Positions 6,804 to 14,403 are shown, numbered from the stretch's first letter. The stretch: DNA of 14,936 nt from an uncultured Veillonella sp. (GCA_900550175.1 URQX01000029.1:1-14936), one strand, 5' to 3'. Notes: generated by a model from the sequence alone, not told the origin. Numbers and translations: made by a program.

Positions 6804-7846
6804 ACGTTTCCTACTCCTATAGTTCCTTTTACAAAATTAGATTCTTTTAATTCTTCTTTTTCAATGAGTGGTGCCATCTCGTCCTGTGTATAGAACACGA
6901 TAGGCCACCCCATAATTTGCATCGCCTCTAAGAGGCCTACCTCATCTTGTTTAACGATGACCGATGCTGCCGTTACAAGGCTTTTTGGTGAAAGCTTATG
7001 TGCTGCTAGCGACTGTTGTATAGCGTCAAGAATTAATTCCTTTGGCGTATCTCGACGACAGCCAATGCCCATCGTATAGGTACGAGGGCGCAAAATCAAT
7101 TGATGACCATACTCCGCAATTACTTTGTCCGTAATGACCACACGAGAAGCACCCTCTTCAGTGCTTTCATTTTTACATGGAATGGAAGCAAGTTCCTCTA
7201 GAGAAACAACATGAACCATGCCATGCTCACCAATATGAGCTTTCGCAGCTTGTTCTAAATGCTCTGCATTCGGTAAGCTAGCATCGATATAATAATCAAC
7301 TCGCTCTCCTCCAACGATGGCAGAGTTCACATTGATTAAGGTTTGAAAATCATCCACCAACAGATGCTCGTGGCGCGCCAACACGTCAGGCGCTGGCAAT
7401 CCGTTTACATCCGTAGCGGTTGTAATAACTGGGTCCGCATCGATGGCCAGCGAAATGGACTGCGTCCATTCGTTGGCGCCCCCAAGGTGCCCAGACAATA
7501 AGCTAATCACATGGTGTCCTATTTCGTCCATTACGACTACAGCAGGATCTTTGGATTTATGCTCAATATACGGTGCAATCATGCGCACTACGATACCGAG
7601 TGCCATAATACAAAGTACTTGGTCATAATCCTTGAAAATCTGTCCAATATAGTTTTTTAGAGAATCAAAATAAATAGCCTCACCACCAGAGGGACGGTTT
7701 TCCTTTTCAAAGCAATCCGCATGGGGTGCCACCAAAGACTTGATGCGTTGACCTAGCTTTGCACCTCGTTCAGATACAGAGAGAATAGCCGTTCTATTCT
7801 TCTTAGCTCCAGTCGTAGATGCAACAGTTTCTAGTTCTTTCATCAT
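6698..7846 (-). CDS. cbiG: Cobalt-precorrin-5A hydrolase CbiG
   Basis: CbiG opens the delta-lactone of cobalt-precorrin-5A and releases the C2 unit as acetaldehyde. It is diagnostic of the anaerobic route. The 382-residue protein shows the N-terminal domain (MALGIVVRMIAPY at 81-93, DPAVVVMDE at 100-108, ISLLSGHLGGAN at 114-125, ITTATDVNG at 141-149), a linker, and the C-terminal CbiG domain (TMGIGCRRDTPKE at 258-270, GTIGVGNVCE at 341-350, ending TVAIAQVTSK). Two adjacent ATG codons (7846 and 7843) follow AAGGA. I take the first; the second would remove one residue. An upstream in-frame ATG at 7879 lies in cbiF and is unlikely. The gap to cbiF is one base, while its end overlaps cbiH by 106 nt. 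Confidence 0.92.
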   Translation of the reverse strand: MMKELETVASTTGAKKNRTAILSVSERGAKLGQRIKSLVAPHADCFEKENRPSGGEAIYFDSLKNYIGQIFKDYDQVLCIMALGIVVRMIAPYIEHKSKDPAVVVMDEIGHHVISLLSGHLGGANEWTQSISLAIDADPVITTATDVNGLPAPDVLARHEHLLVDDFQTLINVNSAIVGGERVDYYIDASLPNAEHLEQAAKAHIGEHGMVHVVSLEELASIPCKNESTEEGASRVVITDKVIAEYGHQLILRPRTYTMGIGCRRDTPKELILDAIQQSLAAHKLSPKSLVTAASVIVKQDEVGLLEAMQIMGWPIVFYTQDEMAPLIEKEELKESNFVKGTIGVGNVCETTALLAAKSRTLIQHKTIYPKTTVAIAQVTSK

Positions 7847-7847
7847 A

Positions 7848-8609
7848 CTAGTCCTTAGCACTGCGGTACATATGAGCAAAGCCTTTGTCGTAGAGTTTAG
7901 ATAATTCGTATTCGCTATCTAATACATGGCTTACTACAATCATAGCTTGGCGCAATACGCCTTCTTTCGCTACGATGTCCGCAATGGTTTCCAATGTGCC
8001 ACGGATAATGCGTTGGTCTGGCCAAGAAGCTTTTACCACGATTGCCACTGGAGTCGTTTTGTCATAACCTCCCTCGATGAGTTCAGCTACAACCTTATCT
8101 AACATTTGAACGCTAAGAAAAATACACATTGTTGCTTCATGAGCTGCTAACATGCGCAATTTTTCCTTTGGAGGCATCGGTGTACGGCCTTCCATGCGTG
8201 TAATGATAACTGTTTGGGACACATTAGGTAATGTGTATTCTTGTTTTAATGCCGCTGCTGTAGCAAGGAAAGAACTTACACCTGGCACGACTTCATAAGA
8301 AATACCCATGCCAGCTAGTGCATCCATTTGCTCTTGAATAGCACCGTAAATAGCAGGGTCACCTGTATGAAGGCGAACTACACTTTTACCAGCCTCCACA
8401 GAAGCTTTCATAACAGCCAATACCTCATCAAGGTTCATGGTAGCACTGTTATGGATTTCACAGCCTGGTTTACAAGCCTCTAAAATAGCAGGGTTTACCA
8501 AGGAGCCAGCGTATATAACAACGTCTGCCTCTTGCACTAAACGATACCCTTTGCGAGTGATTAACTCAGGATCCCCAGGGCCTGCGCCTACGATATGTAC
8601 ATCAACCAT
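7848..8609 (-). CDS. cbiF: Cobalt-precorrin-4 C11-methyltransferase CbiF
   Basis: This SAM-dependent methylase adds a methyl group at C-11 of the contracted corrin ring. The 253-residue protein matches the family length. It shows VHIVGAGPGDPELIT (4-18), AGSLVNPAIL (34-43), RLHTGDPAIYGAIQEQ (79-94), VPGVSSFLATAAAL (108-121) and ITRMEGRTPMP (136-146). I start it at ATG 8609, which has AAGGAG at a normal distance; a frame opening at 8645 would add 12 non-conserved residues that lie in cbiT. One base separates it from the cbiT stop, and the ribosome binding site lies within cbiT. This implies coupled translation and similar output of both enzymes. Confidence 0.94.
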   Translation of the reverse strand: MVDVHIVGAGPGDPELITRKGYRLVQEADVVIYAGSLVNPAILEACKPGCEIHNSATMNLDEVLAVMKASVEAGKSVVRLHTGDPAIYGAIQEQMDALAGMGISYEVVPGVSSFLATAAALKQEYTLPNVSQTVIITRMEGRTPMPPKEKLRMLAAHEATMCIFLSVQMLDKVVAELIEGGYDKTTPVAIVVKASWPDQRIIRGTLETIADIVAKEGVLRQAMIVVSHVLDSEYELSKLYDKGFAHMYRSAKD

Positions 8610-8610
8610 A

Positions 8611-9198
8611 TTACTCTCCTTCTGCGATACGCGTTGCAGATACAATGAAAATTGGGCTCAAAGGATCTAACAAATGATATGGACCAGCCTTGCGGTAACG
8701 GCTGATAGACATTTGGTAACCTTCATACGTGAAAGGACGACCTTTCAACTCTTTAAGAATTGTGTAGCCAGTTTCCATTGTTACAGCAGTTACAACTAGA
8801 CGGCCACCAATTTTTAATAGACGTTGCGCCTCGTCCATAATGCCTGTCATACCGCCAGCACTGCCGCCGATGATAACCGCATCAAGCTCAGGCAATTCTT
8901 CCATGCCTTCAGGAGCTTTGGACTTAATCACTGTCATATTATTAACATTGAATTTCTTCATGTTTTCATTGATAAGGTCGATGCCTTTATCAAAGCGCTC
9001 AATCGCATATACATGCCCTTTAGGTGCAGCCAAGGCTGCTTCAATAGAAATAGAGCCCGTACCAGCACCTACGTCAAGAACGATGCTATCCTCCTCGATA
9101 CGTGCCTCGTTCATAACGGCTTTGCGAATCTCGCATTTCGTCATCGGCACGTCGCCGCGGATAAATTCCTCATCAGGAATTCCAAAAAAATGTCTCAT
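8611..9198 (-). CDS. cbiT: Cobalt-precorrin-6B C15-methyltransferase (decarboxylating) CbiT
   Basis: CbiT methylates C-15 and decarboxylates the C-12 acetate chain of cobalt-precorrin-6B/7. In some organisms it is fused to CbiE as CobL; here the two are separate. The 195-residue protein has a class I Rossmann methyltransferase fold. The N-terminal PDEEFIRGDVPMTKCEIR (8-25) is typical of CbiT, followed by SAM motif I VLDVGAGTGSIS (40-51) and the Gly-rich VIIGGSAGGM (108-117). The ATG overlaps the cbiE stop by four bases (ATGA), in keeping with the functional partnership of the two proteins. The ending RIAEGE supplies the ribosome binding site of cbiF. Confidence 0.94.
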   Translation of the reverse strand: MRHFFGIPDEEFIRGDVPMTKCEIRKAVMNEARIEEDSIVLDVGAGTGSISIEAALAAPKGHVYAIERFDKGIDLINENMKKFNVNNMTVIKSKAPEGMEELPELDAVIIGGSAGGMTGIMDEAQRLLKIGGRLVVTAVTMETGYTILKELKGRPFTYEGYQMSISRYRKAGPYHLLDPLSPIFIVSATRIAEGE

Positions 9199-9821
9199 CC
9201 TAGTACCACCATTACAGAGTGACCAAAGCCTTCAAGCTCAGTTAACACCTCTAGCGTAGAGTCTACAATTTTTTCATCATCATAGCTCAAACGCTCAAGT
9301 GCTGCTGCTCTCGTTTCTTTGGGCCAACCTGCATCTATTAAAATACGCGCAATATGCGCTGGATTATATTCAGGATCCGTTAAGAACCCCATCTTTTTAC
9401 CTGCTTCATATACGAGCTTCTCTGGTGCCGGTTGGCGACCGTGAAAGCTCATTAAATCCGCATCATGCCACACCTCATTGAGTCGTGCGAAGGCAAAGGT
9501 CATAGAACTAATGCCGGGCACAACCTCAATAGGGTTAGCAGTAAATTTCTTTTTCAAATACGGTAACAAGCTATAGTAGCCTGTATCACCGCTTACCATA
9601 ACTACAACATCATGGTCGTTGAGCTCACGCTCAATTTGCTCAGCCAGTAAGCTAAGCTTACCCGTTACAGGATATGTAATTTGGCCAGGCTCTTGAAAGT
9701 CCTCTAAAGAACGTTCACTACCTACCAATACTATGGCATGTTTAATTAAATTAAGGCCTCTAGGCACCACATAATCAGGATTACCTGGCCCAATGCCTAC
9801 GATATACAAGGTATGTGCCAT
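9195..9821 (-). CDS. cbiE: Cobalt-precorrin-7 C5-methyltransferase CbiE
   Basis: CbiE is the C-5 methylase that works with CbiT on the late corrin intermediate. The 208-residue product is a tetrapyrrole methylase with YIVGIGPGNPDYV (6-18), VGSERSLEDF (33-42), VVVMVSGDTGYYSLLPYL (72-89), VVPGISSMTFAFARL (100-114) and SFHGR (125-129). AGGAGAG lies upstream of ATG 9821. The gene overlaps the cbiD end by 25 nt and cbiT by four. It is the short stand-alone form, not the CobL fusion. No motif is missing. Confidence 0.94.
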   Translation of the reverse strand: MAHTLYIVGIGPGNPDYVVPRGLNLIKHAIVLVGSERSLEDFQEPGQITYPVTGKLSLLAEQIERELNDHDVVVMVSGDTGYYSLLPYLKKKFTANPIEVVPGISSMTFAFARLNEVWHDADLMSFHGRQPAPEKLVYEAGKKMGFLTDPEYNPAHIARILIDAGWPKETRAAALERLSYDDEKIVDSTLEVLTELEGFGHSVMVVLG

Positions 9822-10915
9822 TGTTCAAGCTCTCCTATCTCTTTTGCATGCTTATCCATTGCCAAAATCTCGCCCTTTAAGGTGGTAATAATGATACCTA
9901 CCTCTGCTTCATTAGCAATGTATCGCTCACTACGTAACGATGCACGATCTACCACACGTTGGTACACACCAGTCAGTCCTTCACGCTCCAATATTGGGAA
10001 CGTAGACTCTGTAGTTTGGCAATTAAATAACTCTTCACACACCGCTTGGGATGCCCCTTCTAAGGCAGCATAGGCCACAATGCTTTCCATGCGACCATCA
10101 CTCATGCGATTGTGGGTATGGAAACTACCACTAGCAAGTTTTATTAGCTTACCAATATGACCGATGATCAAGATACGCTTGAAGCCAATTTGTACTGCCT
10201 TTTCAAGCATAAAGCCAATAAAGTTACTGGTTTCGGCCATTTGGTTCTTATGAATACCTAATACTTGTTCAGCTAAATCTTGACCAATACGGCCTGGCAC
10301 AAGAACAGCCGTTTCACAGCCATTGGCCTTCATAACTTTCAACTGAGGCACCAACGAGTTTTTGAACCCTTCTTCACTCATCGGTTTAACGATACCAGTG
10401 GTTCCAATAATAGAAATACCACCTTCGATACCTAGGGTATGATTTAACGTTTTCTTGGCTAAAACCATACCGTTTGGCACGCTCACCGTTACCGTTACAC
10501 CTTGACCATGTACACAATGCTCGTCAAAGACGATTTTCATCATCGCTCGAGGCCCTGGATTGATAGCTGGTTCTCCTGGCGGCATAGCAAGGCCCGGTTT
10601 CGTTACCGTCCCTACACCAAAGCCCGCTCGGAATCGTAGTTCACCAGTATCATCGAGTGTTACTGTCGTTTCCACATCATTGCCATGGGTTACATCAGGA
10701 TCGTCGCCGCCGTCTTTCATAACGGTCACCTTAGCCTCTAGATTGGATATTACTTCTACAGCTTTAATAGGCACCTCAATATACTGACCTTGAGGATTTT
10801 CAATGACCACTTGGTCCACGATATTCTTATCTAAGAGGGCCAACAAACCAGCTTTCATACCTGCCGTAGCACATGAACCTGTGGTATAGCCACCCTTCAT
10901 GTCCTCTACTCTCAT
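9797..10915 (-). CDS. cbiD: Cobalt-precorrin-5B C1-methyltransferase CbiD
   Basis: CbiD is the C-1 methyltransferase specific to the anaerobic pathway, acting after CbiG. The 372-residue protein carries the family hallmarks: GGYTTGSCATAG (8-19), KDGGDDPDVTHG (67-78), PPGEPAINPGPR (112-123), GGISIIGTTGIVKPMS (165-180) and GHIGKLIKLASGSFHTHNR (252-270). AGGAGG is only about four bases before ATG 10915, a slightly tight spacing; a second ATG five codons in (10900) has a poorer site. It is the first cbi gene. A perfect 11-bp hairpin lies just before its ribosome binding site, and yajQ lies upstream on the same strand, so it may share the yajQ transcript. Confidence 0.94.
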   Translation of the reverse strand: MRVEDMKGGYTTGSCATAGMKAGLLALLDKNIVDQVVIENPQGQYIEVPIKAVEVISNLEAKVTVMKDGGDDPDVTHGNDVETTVTLDDTGELRFRAGFGVGTVTKPGLAMPPGEPAINPGPRAMMKIVFDEHCVHGQGVTVTVSVPNGMVLAKKTLNHTLGIEGGISIIGTTGIVKPMSEEGFKNSLVPQLKVMKANGCETAVLVPGRIGQDLAEQVLGIHKNQMAETSNFIGFMLEKAVQIGFKRILIIGHIGKLIKLASGSFHTHNRMSDGRMESIVAYAALEGASQAVCEELFNCQTTESTFPILEREGLTGVYQRVVDRASLRSERYIANEAEVGIIITTLKGEILAMDKHAKEIGELEQWHIPCIS

Positions 10916-10930
10916 AAGGCCTCCTACACC

Positions 10931-10970
10931 GATAGGGTTAGCGGCTCCAATGAATCAAACTAACCCTATC
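10931..10970 (-). promoter_or_regulatory. Perfect 11-bp hairpin before the cbiD ribosome binding site
   Basis: On the minus strand GATAGGGTTAG (10970-10960) pairs with CTAACCCTATC (10941-10931) around an 18-nt loop. GGTGTAGGAGG, containing the cbiD Shine-Dalgarno, follows at once (10930-10920). No T run follows, so it is not a normal terminator for yajQ. Its position suggests control of cbiD translation, RNA processing or attenuation between yajQ and the cbi genes. Confidence 0.5.
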
Positions 10971-10986
10971 TTATGGACATATGTTA

Positions 10987-11481
10987 TTAGGAACGGAAGT
11001 TAACAAATTGCAATTCTACAGGAATATCCAATTGTTTTAACATTTGAATTACTGCTTGCAAATCATCTTTATCCTTACCAGATACGCGCACTTGATCCTC
11101 TTGGATAGATGCTTGTACCTTAATTTTCATGTTTTTAATTGCTTTTACTACTTCTTTAGCATTTTCTTTTGTAATGCCTTTTTTAATAGTAATGATTTGG
11201 CGAACTGTAGCACCAGCTGCTGGTTCAACCTTACCGTAGTCAAGATTTTTAATCGCTACATTACGTTTAATCATCTTGCCTTTTAATACATCGATAATGG
11301 CATTCAATTTATATTCATCATCACCGATGATTTTGATAGTGTCGCCTTCAAGACTAATTTCCGCTTTAGAGCCACGGAAATCATAACGTGTACCAATCTC
11401 TTTTTTTGCTTGGTTTACCGCGTTATCTACTTCTTGCATATCCACTTCAGACACAACGTCAAAGGAACAATCTTTAGCCAT
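10987..11481 (-). CDS. yajQ: YajQ family nucleotide-binding protein
   Basis: YajQ proteins are small cytoplasmic proteins of two ferredoxin-like domains that bind nucleotides or RNA. Some, such as the Xanthomonas homologue, bind cyclic di-GMP and influence transcription. The 164-residue length is standard. Recognisable features are the start MAKDCSFDVVSEVDMQEVDN, TRYDFRGSKAEI (31-42) and a C-terminal end in VELQFVNFRS. I start it at ATG 11481, seven bases after a perfect AGGAGG; a frame extending to 11553 adds 24 non-conserved residues. It is 71 nt upstream of cbiD without an obvious terminator, so it may lead the cbi transcript. A functional link to cobalamin is not known to me. Confidence 0.92.
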   Translation of the reverse strand: MAKDCSFDVVSEVDMQEVDNAVNQAKKEIGTRYDFRGSKAEISLEGDTIKIIGDDEYKLNAIIDVLKGKMIKRNVAIKNLDYGKVEPAAGATVRQIITIKKGITKENAKEVVKAIKNMKIKVQASIQEDQVRVSGKDKDDLQAVIQMLKQLDIPVELQFVNFRS

Positions 11482-11498
11482 TTTATACCTCCTACACC

Positions 11499-11522
11499 TG
11501 AACCCGTTGGGCATGGGGTTCA
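11499..11522 (-). promoter_or_regulatory. Hairpin before the yajQ ribosome binding site
   Basis: TGAACCC and GGGTTCA form a perfect 7-bp stem (11499-11505 with 11516-11522) around a 10-nt loop. On the minus strand it is followed immediately by GGTGTAGGAGG (11498-11488). The hairpin before cbiD is followed by the identical 11 bases, so the two genes share a stem-loop plus ribosome-binding-site arrangement. Confidence 0.4.
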
Positions 11523-11544
11523 CAGTATTACTTTCATCATCCTC

Positions 11545-11586
11545 ATATTCCAAGTGAAAGTGTAAATGTACACCAAATCGGAATAT
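11545..11586 (-). promoter_or_regulatory. Nested dyads in the yajQ leader
   Basis: ATATTCC (11545-11551) is complementary to GGAATAT (11580-11586). Inside them GTGTA (11560-11564) pairs with TACAC (11569-11573) around a 4-nt loop. The pairs lie just downstream of the predicted start site of the yajQ transcript, so they could form a stem with an inner hairpin at the very 5' end. No known class is recognised. Confidence 0.3.
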
Positions 11587-11595
11587 ATCTCTATA

Positions 11596-11601
11596 ATTAT
11601 A
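11596..11601 (-). promoter_or_regulatory. Candidate -10 box of the yajQ(-cbi) promoter
   Basis: Read on the minus strand the hexamer is a perfect TATAAT, followed by TATAG. The expected -35 region has no good match, so it may need an activator, or the call may be wrong. Transcription would start near 11589 and leave a leader of roughly 110 nt before yajQ. Confidence 0.4.
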
Positions 11602-11717
11602 CCTTATAACAGGCTTATTTTCTAGGTAAATCGATTTTTTTAATTATAACTATTATTAATCATAGAAGGATTATGCAGAATATAAACAAAAGTAAGTATT
11701 AGCTATTTTAAAAAGCA

Positions 11718-11763
11718 AAATATCCGGTAGCAAACAGATACAATCTATCGATACCGGATATTT
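11718..11763 (-). terminator. Terminator of the 11796-12512 gene
   Basis: AAATATCCGGTA (11718-11729) and TACCGGATATTT (11752-11763) form a perfect 12-bp stem with a 22-nt loop. On the minus strand the stem is followed by a T-rich tail (TTTTGCTTTTT). It lies 32 bases past the stop codon of the exported hypothetical protein, separating it from yajQ. The rest of the 314-nt spacer (11602-11717) is AT-rich and holds nothing recognised. Confidence 0.8.
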
Positions 11764-11795
11764 AACCACTATAGTATTTTCATATGAATCTTAAT

Positions 11796-12512
11796 CTATC
11801 TTGTTGGCAACACAATATTTTGCCCAGATGGTTTACTTGGATTCATAGCATTTGGAAGATCTTCTACAGTTGTATTTAAATCTGTATCAGCAGCTACCAC
11901 AGCAACAAACTTTTGACCTGGTTCATAATAAATATTTGTCCCCTTCATAAATAATCCTCCAACTAGGCTAACAGCAGCAGCGACAGCTACAGCACCATTG
12001 TCAGAATGACCTTTACCTTTTACTTGAGCATCGAGAGGAACTGTAACGCCATTAACAGTTTTAATTTCATTTATGCTAAATTCTAATCTACCTTTTCGAC
12101 CAAACATACCATTTTTTCTAGATTTTGTAATCGTTCCCAGTACTTCTTGATTTGCTGGAATTACTACAACATCATTTATAAGAAGATTTTCTAATGTTTT
12201 TAGTCTAAAAGTATTTCCCTCTTTACTTCGTTTAGAACTAATTGGAGTAATTAGTTCTAATTCAATCTTTGTATCCTTAGGAATATAAGCATGACCATTA
12301 ATAATAGAACTTGTACGTACAGTTGAAGATGAATCGTCATTTTTTAACAATTGAATACGATTAACACCTGATGGCATCTCTGTTTTTACAACAGAACTCT
12401 CCCCTACGGATTGCCCTGTAGTATTTTCCCCATGTGCAACTGTAGGCATTAAGCAACCTAAACTAATACAACCAACAACCAACAATTTTAAAAGTGCTTT
12501 AGAAGATTTCAT
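11796..12512 (-). CDS. Exported hypothetical protein with a C-terminal Gly/Ala-rich segment
   Basis: I do not recognise a named family. From ATG 12512 the product is 238 residues: a signal peptide (MKSSKALLKLLVVGCISLGC, then probable cleavage near VAHG at 25-28), a polar Ser-rich stretch to about 70, and a beta-rich domain. The beta-rich domain reads like IPKDTKIELELITPISSK (78-94), DVVVIPANQEVLGTITKS (114-131), FGRKGRLEFSINEIKTVNG (137-155), then a small-residue hydrophobic segment GAVAVAAAVSLVGGLF (173-188). This general pattern recurs in exported envelope proteins of unknown role, and faintly recalls VirB10-like beta domains. The start is preceded only by a G-rich GGGGGT site. An in-frame ATG at 12575 lies near the likely transcription start and is rejected. 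It is flanked by its own promoter and terminator. Confidence 0.75.
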   Translation of the reverse strand: MKSSKALLKLLVVGCISLGCLMPTVAHGENTTGQSVGESSVVKTEMPSGVNRIQLLKNDDSSSTVRTSSIINGHAYIPKDTKIELELITPISSKRSKEGNTFRLKTLENLLINDVVVIPANQEVLGTITKSRKNGMFGRKGRLEFSINEIKTVNGVTVPLDAQVKGKGHSDNGAVAVAAAVSLVGGLFMKGTNIYYEPGQKFVAVVAADTDLNTTVEDLPNAMNPSKPSGQNIVLPTR

Positions 12513-12560
12513 ATGTACCCCCAAAAACAAATAAAACATATAACTATACATTATAGGCTC

Positions 12561-12589
12561 AGTATACCATATCATGAATTTTTAATGAA
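12561..12589 (-). promoter_or_regulatory. Candidate promoter of the exported hypothetical gene
   Basis: On the minus strand TATACT (12566-12561) is preceded by TGG, giving an extended -10, and by TTCATT (12589-12584) at 17 nt. An overlapping alternative uses a perfect TATAAT (12555-12550) with TTCATG 17 nt upstream. Either start would leave a leader of roughly 30-45 nt before ATG 12512. Confidence 0.45.
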
Positions 12590-12608
12590 CAAATTATTTT
12601 GGTTATAA

Positions 12609-12634
12609 TATTTGTTATGAATTTATAACAAATA
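12609..12634. repeat. 10-bp AT-rich inverted repeat
   Basis: TATTTGTTAT (12609-12618) and ATAACAAATA (12625-12634) are perfect complements around a 6-nt loop. It lies downstream of the WG-repeat gene and upstream of the hypothetical gene's promoter. It has no G/C pairs beyond one and no T run, so it would be a weak terminator. An operator near the downstream promoter is equally possible. Confidence 0.35.
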
Positions 12635-12675
12635 ACGCAATAGATTATACACAGAAAACATTGACCAAATACGAT

Positions 12676-14280
12676 TTATAGCACATTAACTACGTCATAC
12701 ATTGGTTGAACAACCCATTCACCATTGGAGTTCATCACACCCCATTTTCCATTCGACTTCACTGCGCCATAACCATGTCTAAATGGTACAGTTTTACTAA
12801 TCAACTTATTCTTATCATGGAATAAAACTTTACCACTATCATCAATTAATTGATAATCGTTGGATCCTTTATGAACCCAAGCATAAGCCCCACCAAATAC
12901 ATCTATTGTCATATCCTTATTTGTTGTAAATACAATATTACCGGATTGCATATCAATTAAGTATTTACTTTCACCTTTTGTAGCCACCATGCGAGTAGCA
13001 CTAACAAAATTAATTGAATCATATACAAATGGATTAACTTGTTTTCCTGTTTCTAAATTAAAAATACCAGCTTTTCCATTATCTTTATTGATGAGTACTA
13101 ACAATGCATTAATAGTATCCATTTCACCTGCATCATAATTACCAGGTTGAATAATATACTCACCTTTACGATTCATAAATCCTAATTTACCTTGATTTTT
13201 AACTAGTGTACCATAAGATGTCATAGGCCATACAGCATCATTCTTACTATCGATAATGATATTGCCACTGCGGTCCAAATAACCTCGTTTTACACCATCA
13301 TAAACCGGATTCCAAGCATCACCATAATAAATTCCACCTTGACTGCTTAAGCCTATTCCAACAGCCATACTTAAGAATCCGCCTAAATTAAACTTACTAA
13401 TATGACGCCGATATTCAGCCAATCCATTCTTAAATTCATCAATATCATCTGTAGGAGCTTCAAAAATTGGATTGCCACTCCCATCTATAGCTATAGTTTT
13501 ACCTTTAGCACTTTTAACAAAAGCACGATCTTCACTAAACTTTGTATACACTTCCTTAAATTGTGGCTCAATCACAGTTTTGTTAGAAGCATCTACAAAT
13601 CCCCATTTATTTTTTACAGAAACTGCTGTATAAGAATCACTTGGATAAGAAATCGAGTTTATTTTAACATCGCCATTAGATAGATTTTTTGCCATTTCAC
13701 GACGTGCCAAAATATCTTTATCATGCTCACCATAGGTATCAACACCACTAGAAATCACAGAACCATCAATGTTAATATGTTCTAATGTCTTTTTAGTATA
13801 TGCATAATATGTACCATCAGCAGATAATGATGGATCAATATCTAAATACTGTGGTTCAAGCAAAACTTTACCGTCCGTACCGACTACGCCCCATTTTCCT
13901 TTTTGTTTTACTGTTGCTAATTGACCCAACTTAATAAAGTTATCATTGTCTATTACAGCTTGAATCGATTTAAGAGCTGCGGGAGGCTGATGTTGAGCAG
14001 AAAGAATAGGTACAGCAACATAGTCCCCTACACGCCCAGCACCAACAGATACGGATACACCACTAGATTTAGCTGTAGATTTTTCCATAGTTGAAACTGA
14101 AGTAGAGGATGTTGCTGTTGTATGTTTCTCACTAGTTACACGTGTACTAGTAGATGTTTTTGTATCTTGATTTGTTACCGTTGTATTACTAGCAGATGTT
14201 GTTGTAGATGCTGCAAAAGCACTTGTAGACATAGCCGCCAACACACAAGCGACTAATAAGGATTTCTTGTTAAGATTCAT
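12676..14280 (-). CDS. Exported WG-repeat protein with Ser/Thr-rich N-terminal linker
   Basis: This is a 534-residue secreted or envelope protein. A signal peptide (MNLNKKSLLVACVLAAMSTS, cleavage after about AFA at 21-23) is followed by a low-complexity Ser/Thr linker (24-75) and a short conserved-looking VGAGRVGDYVAVPIL (79-93). About eight WG-type repeats follow. The clearest are KWGVVGTDGKVLLEPQY (129-145), KWGFVDASNKTVIEPQF (225-241), RGYLDRSGNIII (332-343), KLGFMNRKGEYIIQPGNY (365-382), KAGIFNLETGKQVNPFVY (403-420) and the last, KWGVMNSNGEWVVQPMY (512-528). WG repeats form beta-propeller-like or solenoid surfaces often tied to binding, but no enzyme function is implied. AGGAGAGG precedes ATG 14280. 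The start of the mature protein resembles a flexible surface stalk. Confidence 0.85.
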   Translation of the reverse strand: MNLNKKSLLVACVLAAMSTSAFAASTTTSASNTTVTNQDTKTSTSTRVTSEKHTTATSSTSVSTMEKSTAKSSGVSVSVGAGRVGDYVAVPILSAQHQPPAALKSIQAVIDNDNFIKLGQLATVKQKGKWGVVGTDGKVLLEPQYLDIDPSLSADGTYYAYTKKTLEHINIDGSVISSGVDTYGEHDKDILARREMAKNLSNGDVKINSISYPSDSYTAVSVKNKWGFVDASNKTVIEPQFKEVYTKFSEDRAFVKSAKGKTIAIDGSGNPIFEAPTDDIDEFKNGLAEYRRHISKFNLGGFLSMAVGIGLSSQGGIYYGDAWNPVYDGVKRGYLDRSGNIIIDSKNDAVWPMTSYGTLVKNQGKLGFMNRKGEYIIQPGNYDAGEMDTINALLVLINKDNGKAGIFNLETGKQVNPFVYDSINFVSATRMVATKGESKYLIDMQSGNIVFTTNKDMTIDVFGGAYAWVHKGSNDYQLIDDSGKVLFHDKNKLISKTVPFRHGYGAVKSNGKWGVMNSNGEWVVQPMYDVVNVL

Positions 14281-14319
14281 AAACCTCTCCTTTTACAAAT
14301 TAAACTTAGGTACAAAACA

Positions 14320-14403
14320 ATTATATCTATACTAAACCTATACATTAAAAATATATAAAATTTATTAACATAAATTATACTATATAGACCTTCAGAAAAA
14401 CAA
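14320..14403 (-). promoter_or_regulatory. Candidate promoters of the WG-repeat gene
   Basis: Two perfect TATAAT boxes appear on the minus strand. The proximal one (14325-14320) has TTAATG 17 nt upstream and would leave a leader of about 30 nt. The distal one (14379-14374) has TTGTTT (14403-14398) at 18 nt. Both -35 matches are modest, and the spacer is so AT-rich that one box may be chance. Confidence 0.35.

Noticed and set aside
8824..9259. Long plus-strand frames opposite cbiT and cbiE
   Set aside because: They are antisense shadows of well-conserved genes, with no recognisable protein and no ribosome binding site. The same applies to plus-strand frames at 3973-4350, 6139-6498, 9813-10073 and 13402-13683, and to minus-strand frames opposite cbiK.
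10931..10970. Intrinsic terminator for yajQ
   Set aside because: The stem is perfect but no T run follows it on the minus strand; the cbiD ribosome binding site follows directly.
11482..11553. Extended N-terminus of YajQ (24 extra residues)
   Set aside because: YajQ proteins start at MAKDCSFD-like sequences, and the perfect AGGAGG sits just before ATG 11481. The extra region holds the leader hairpins.
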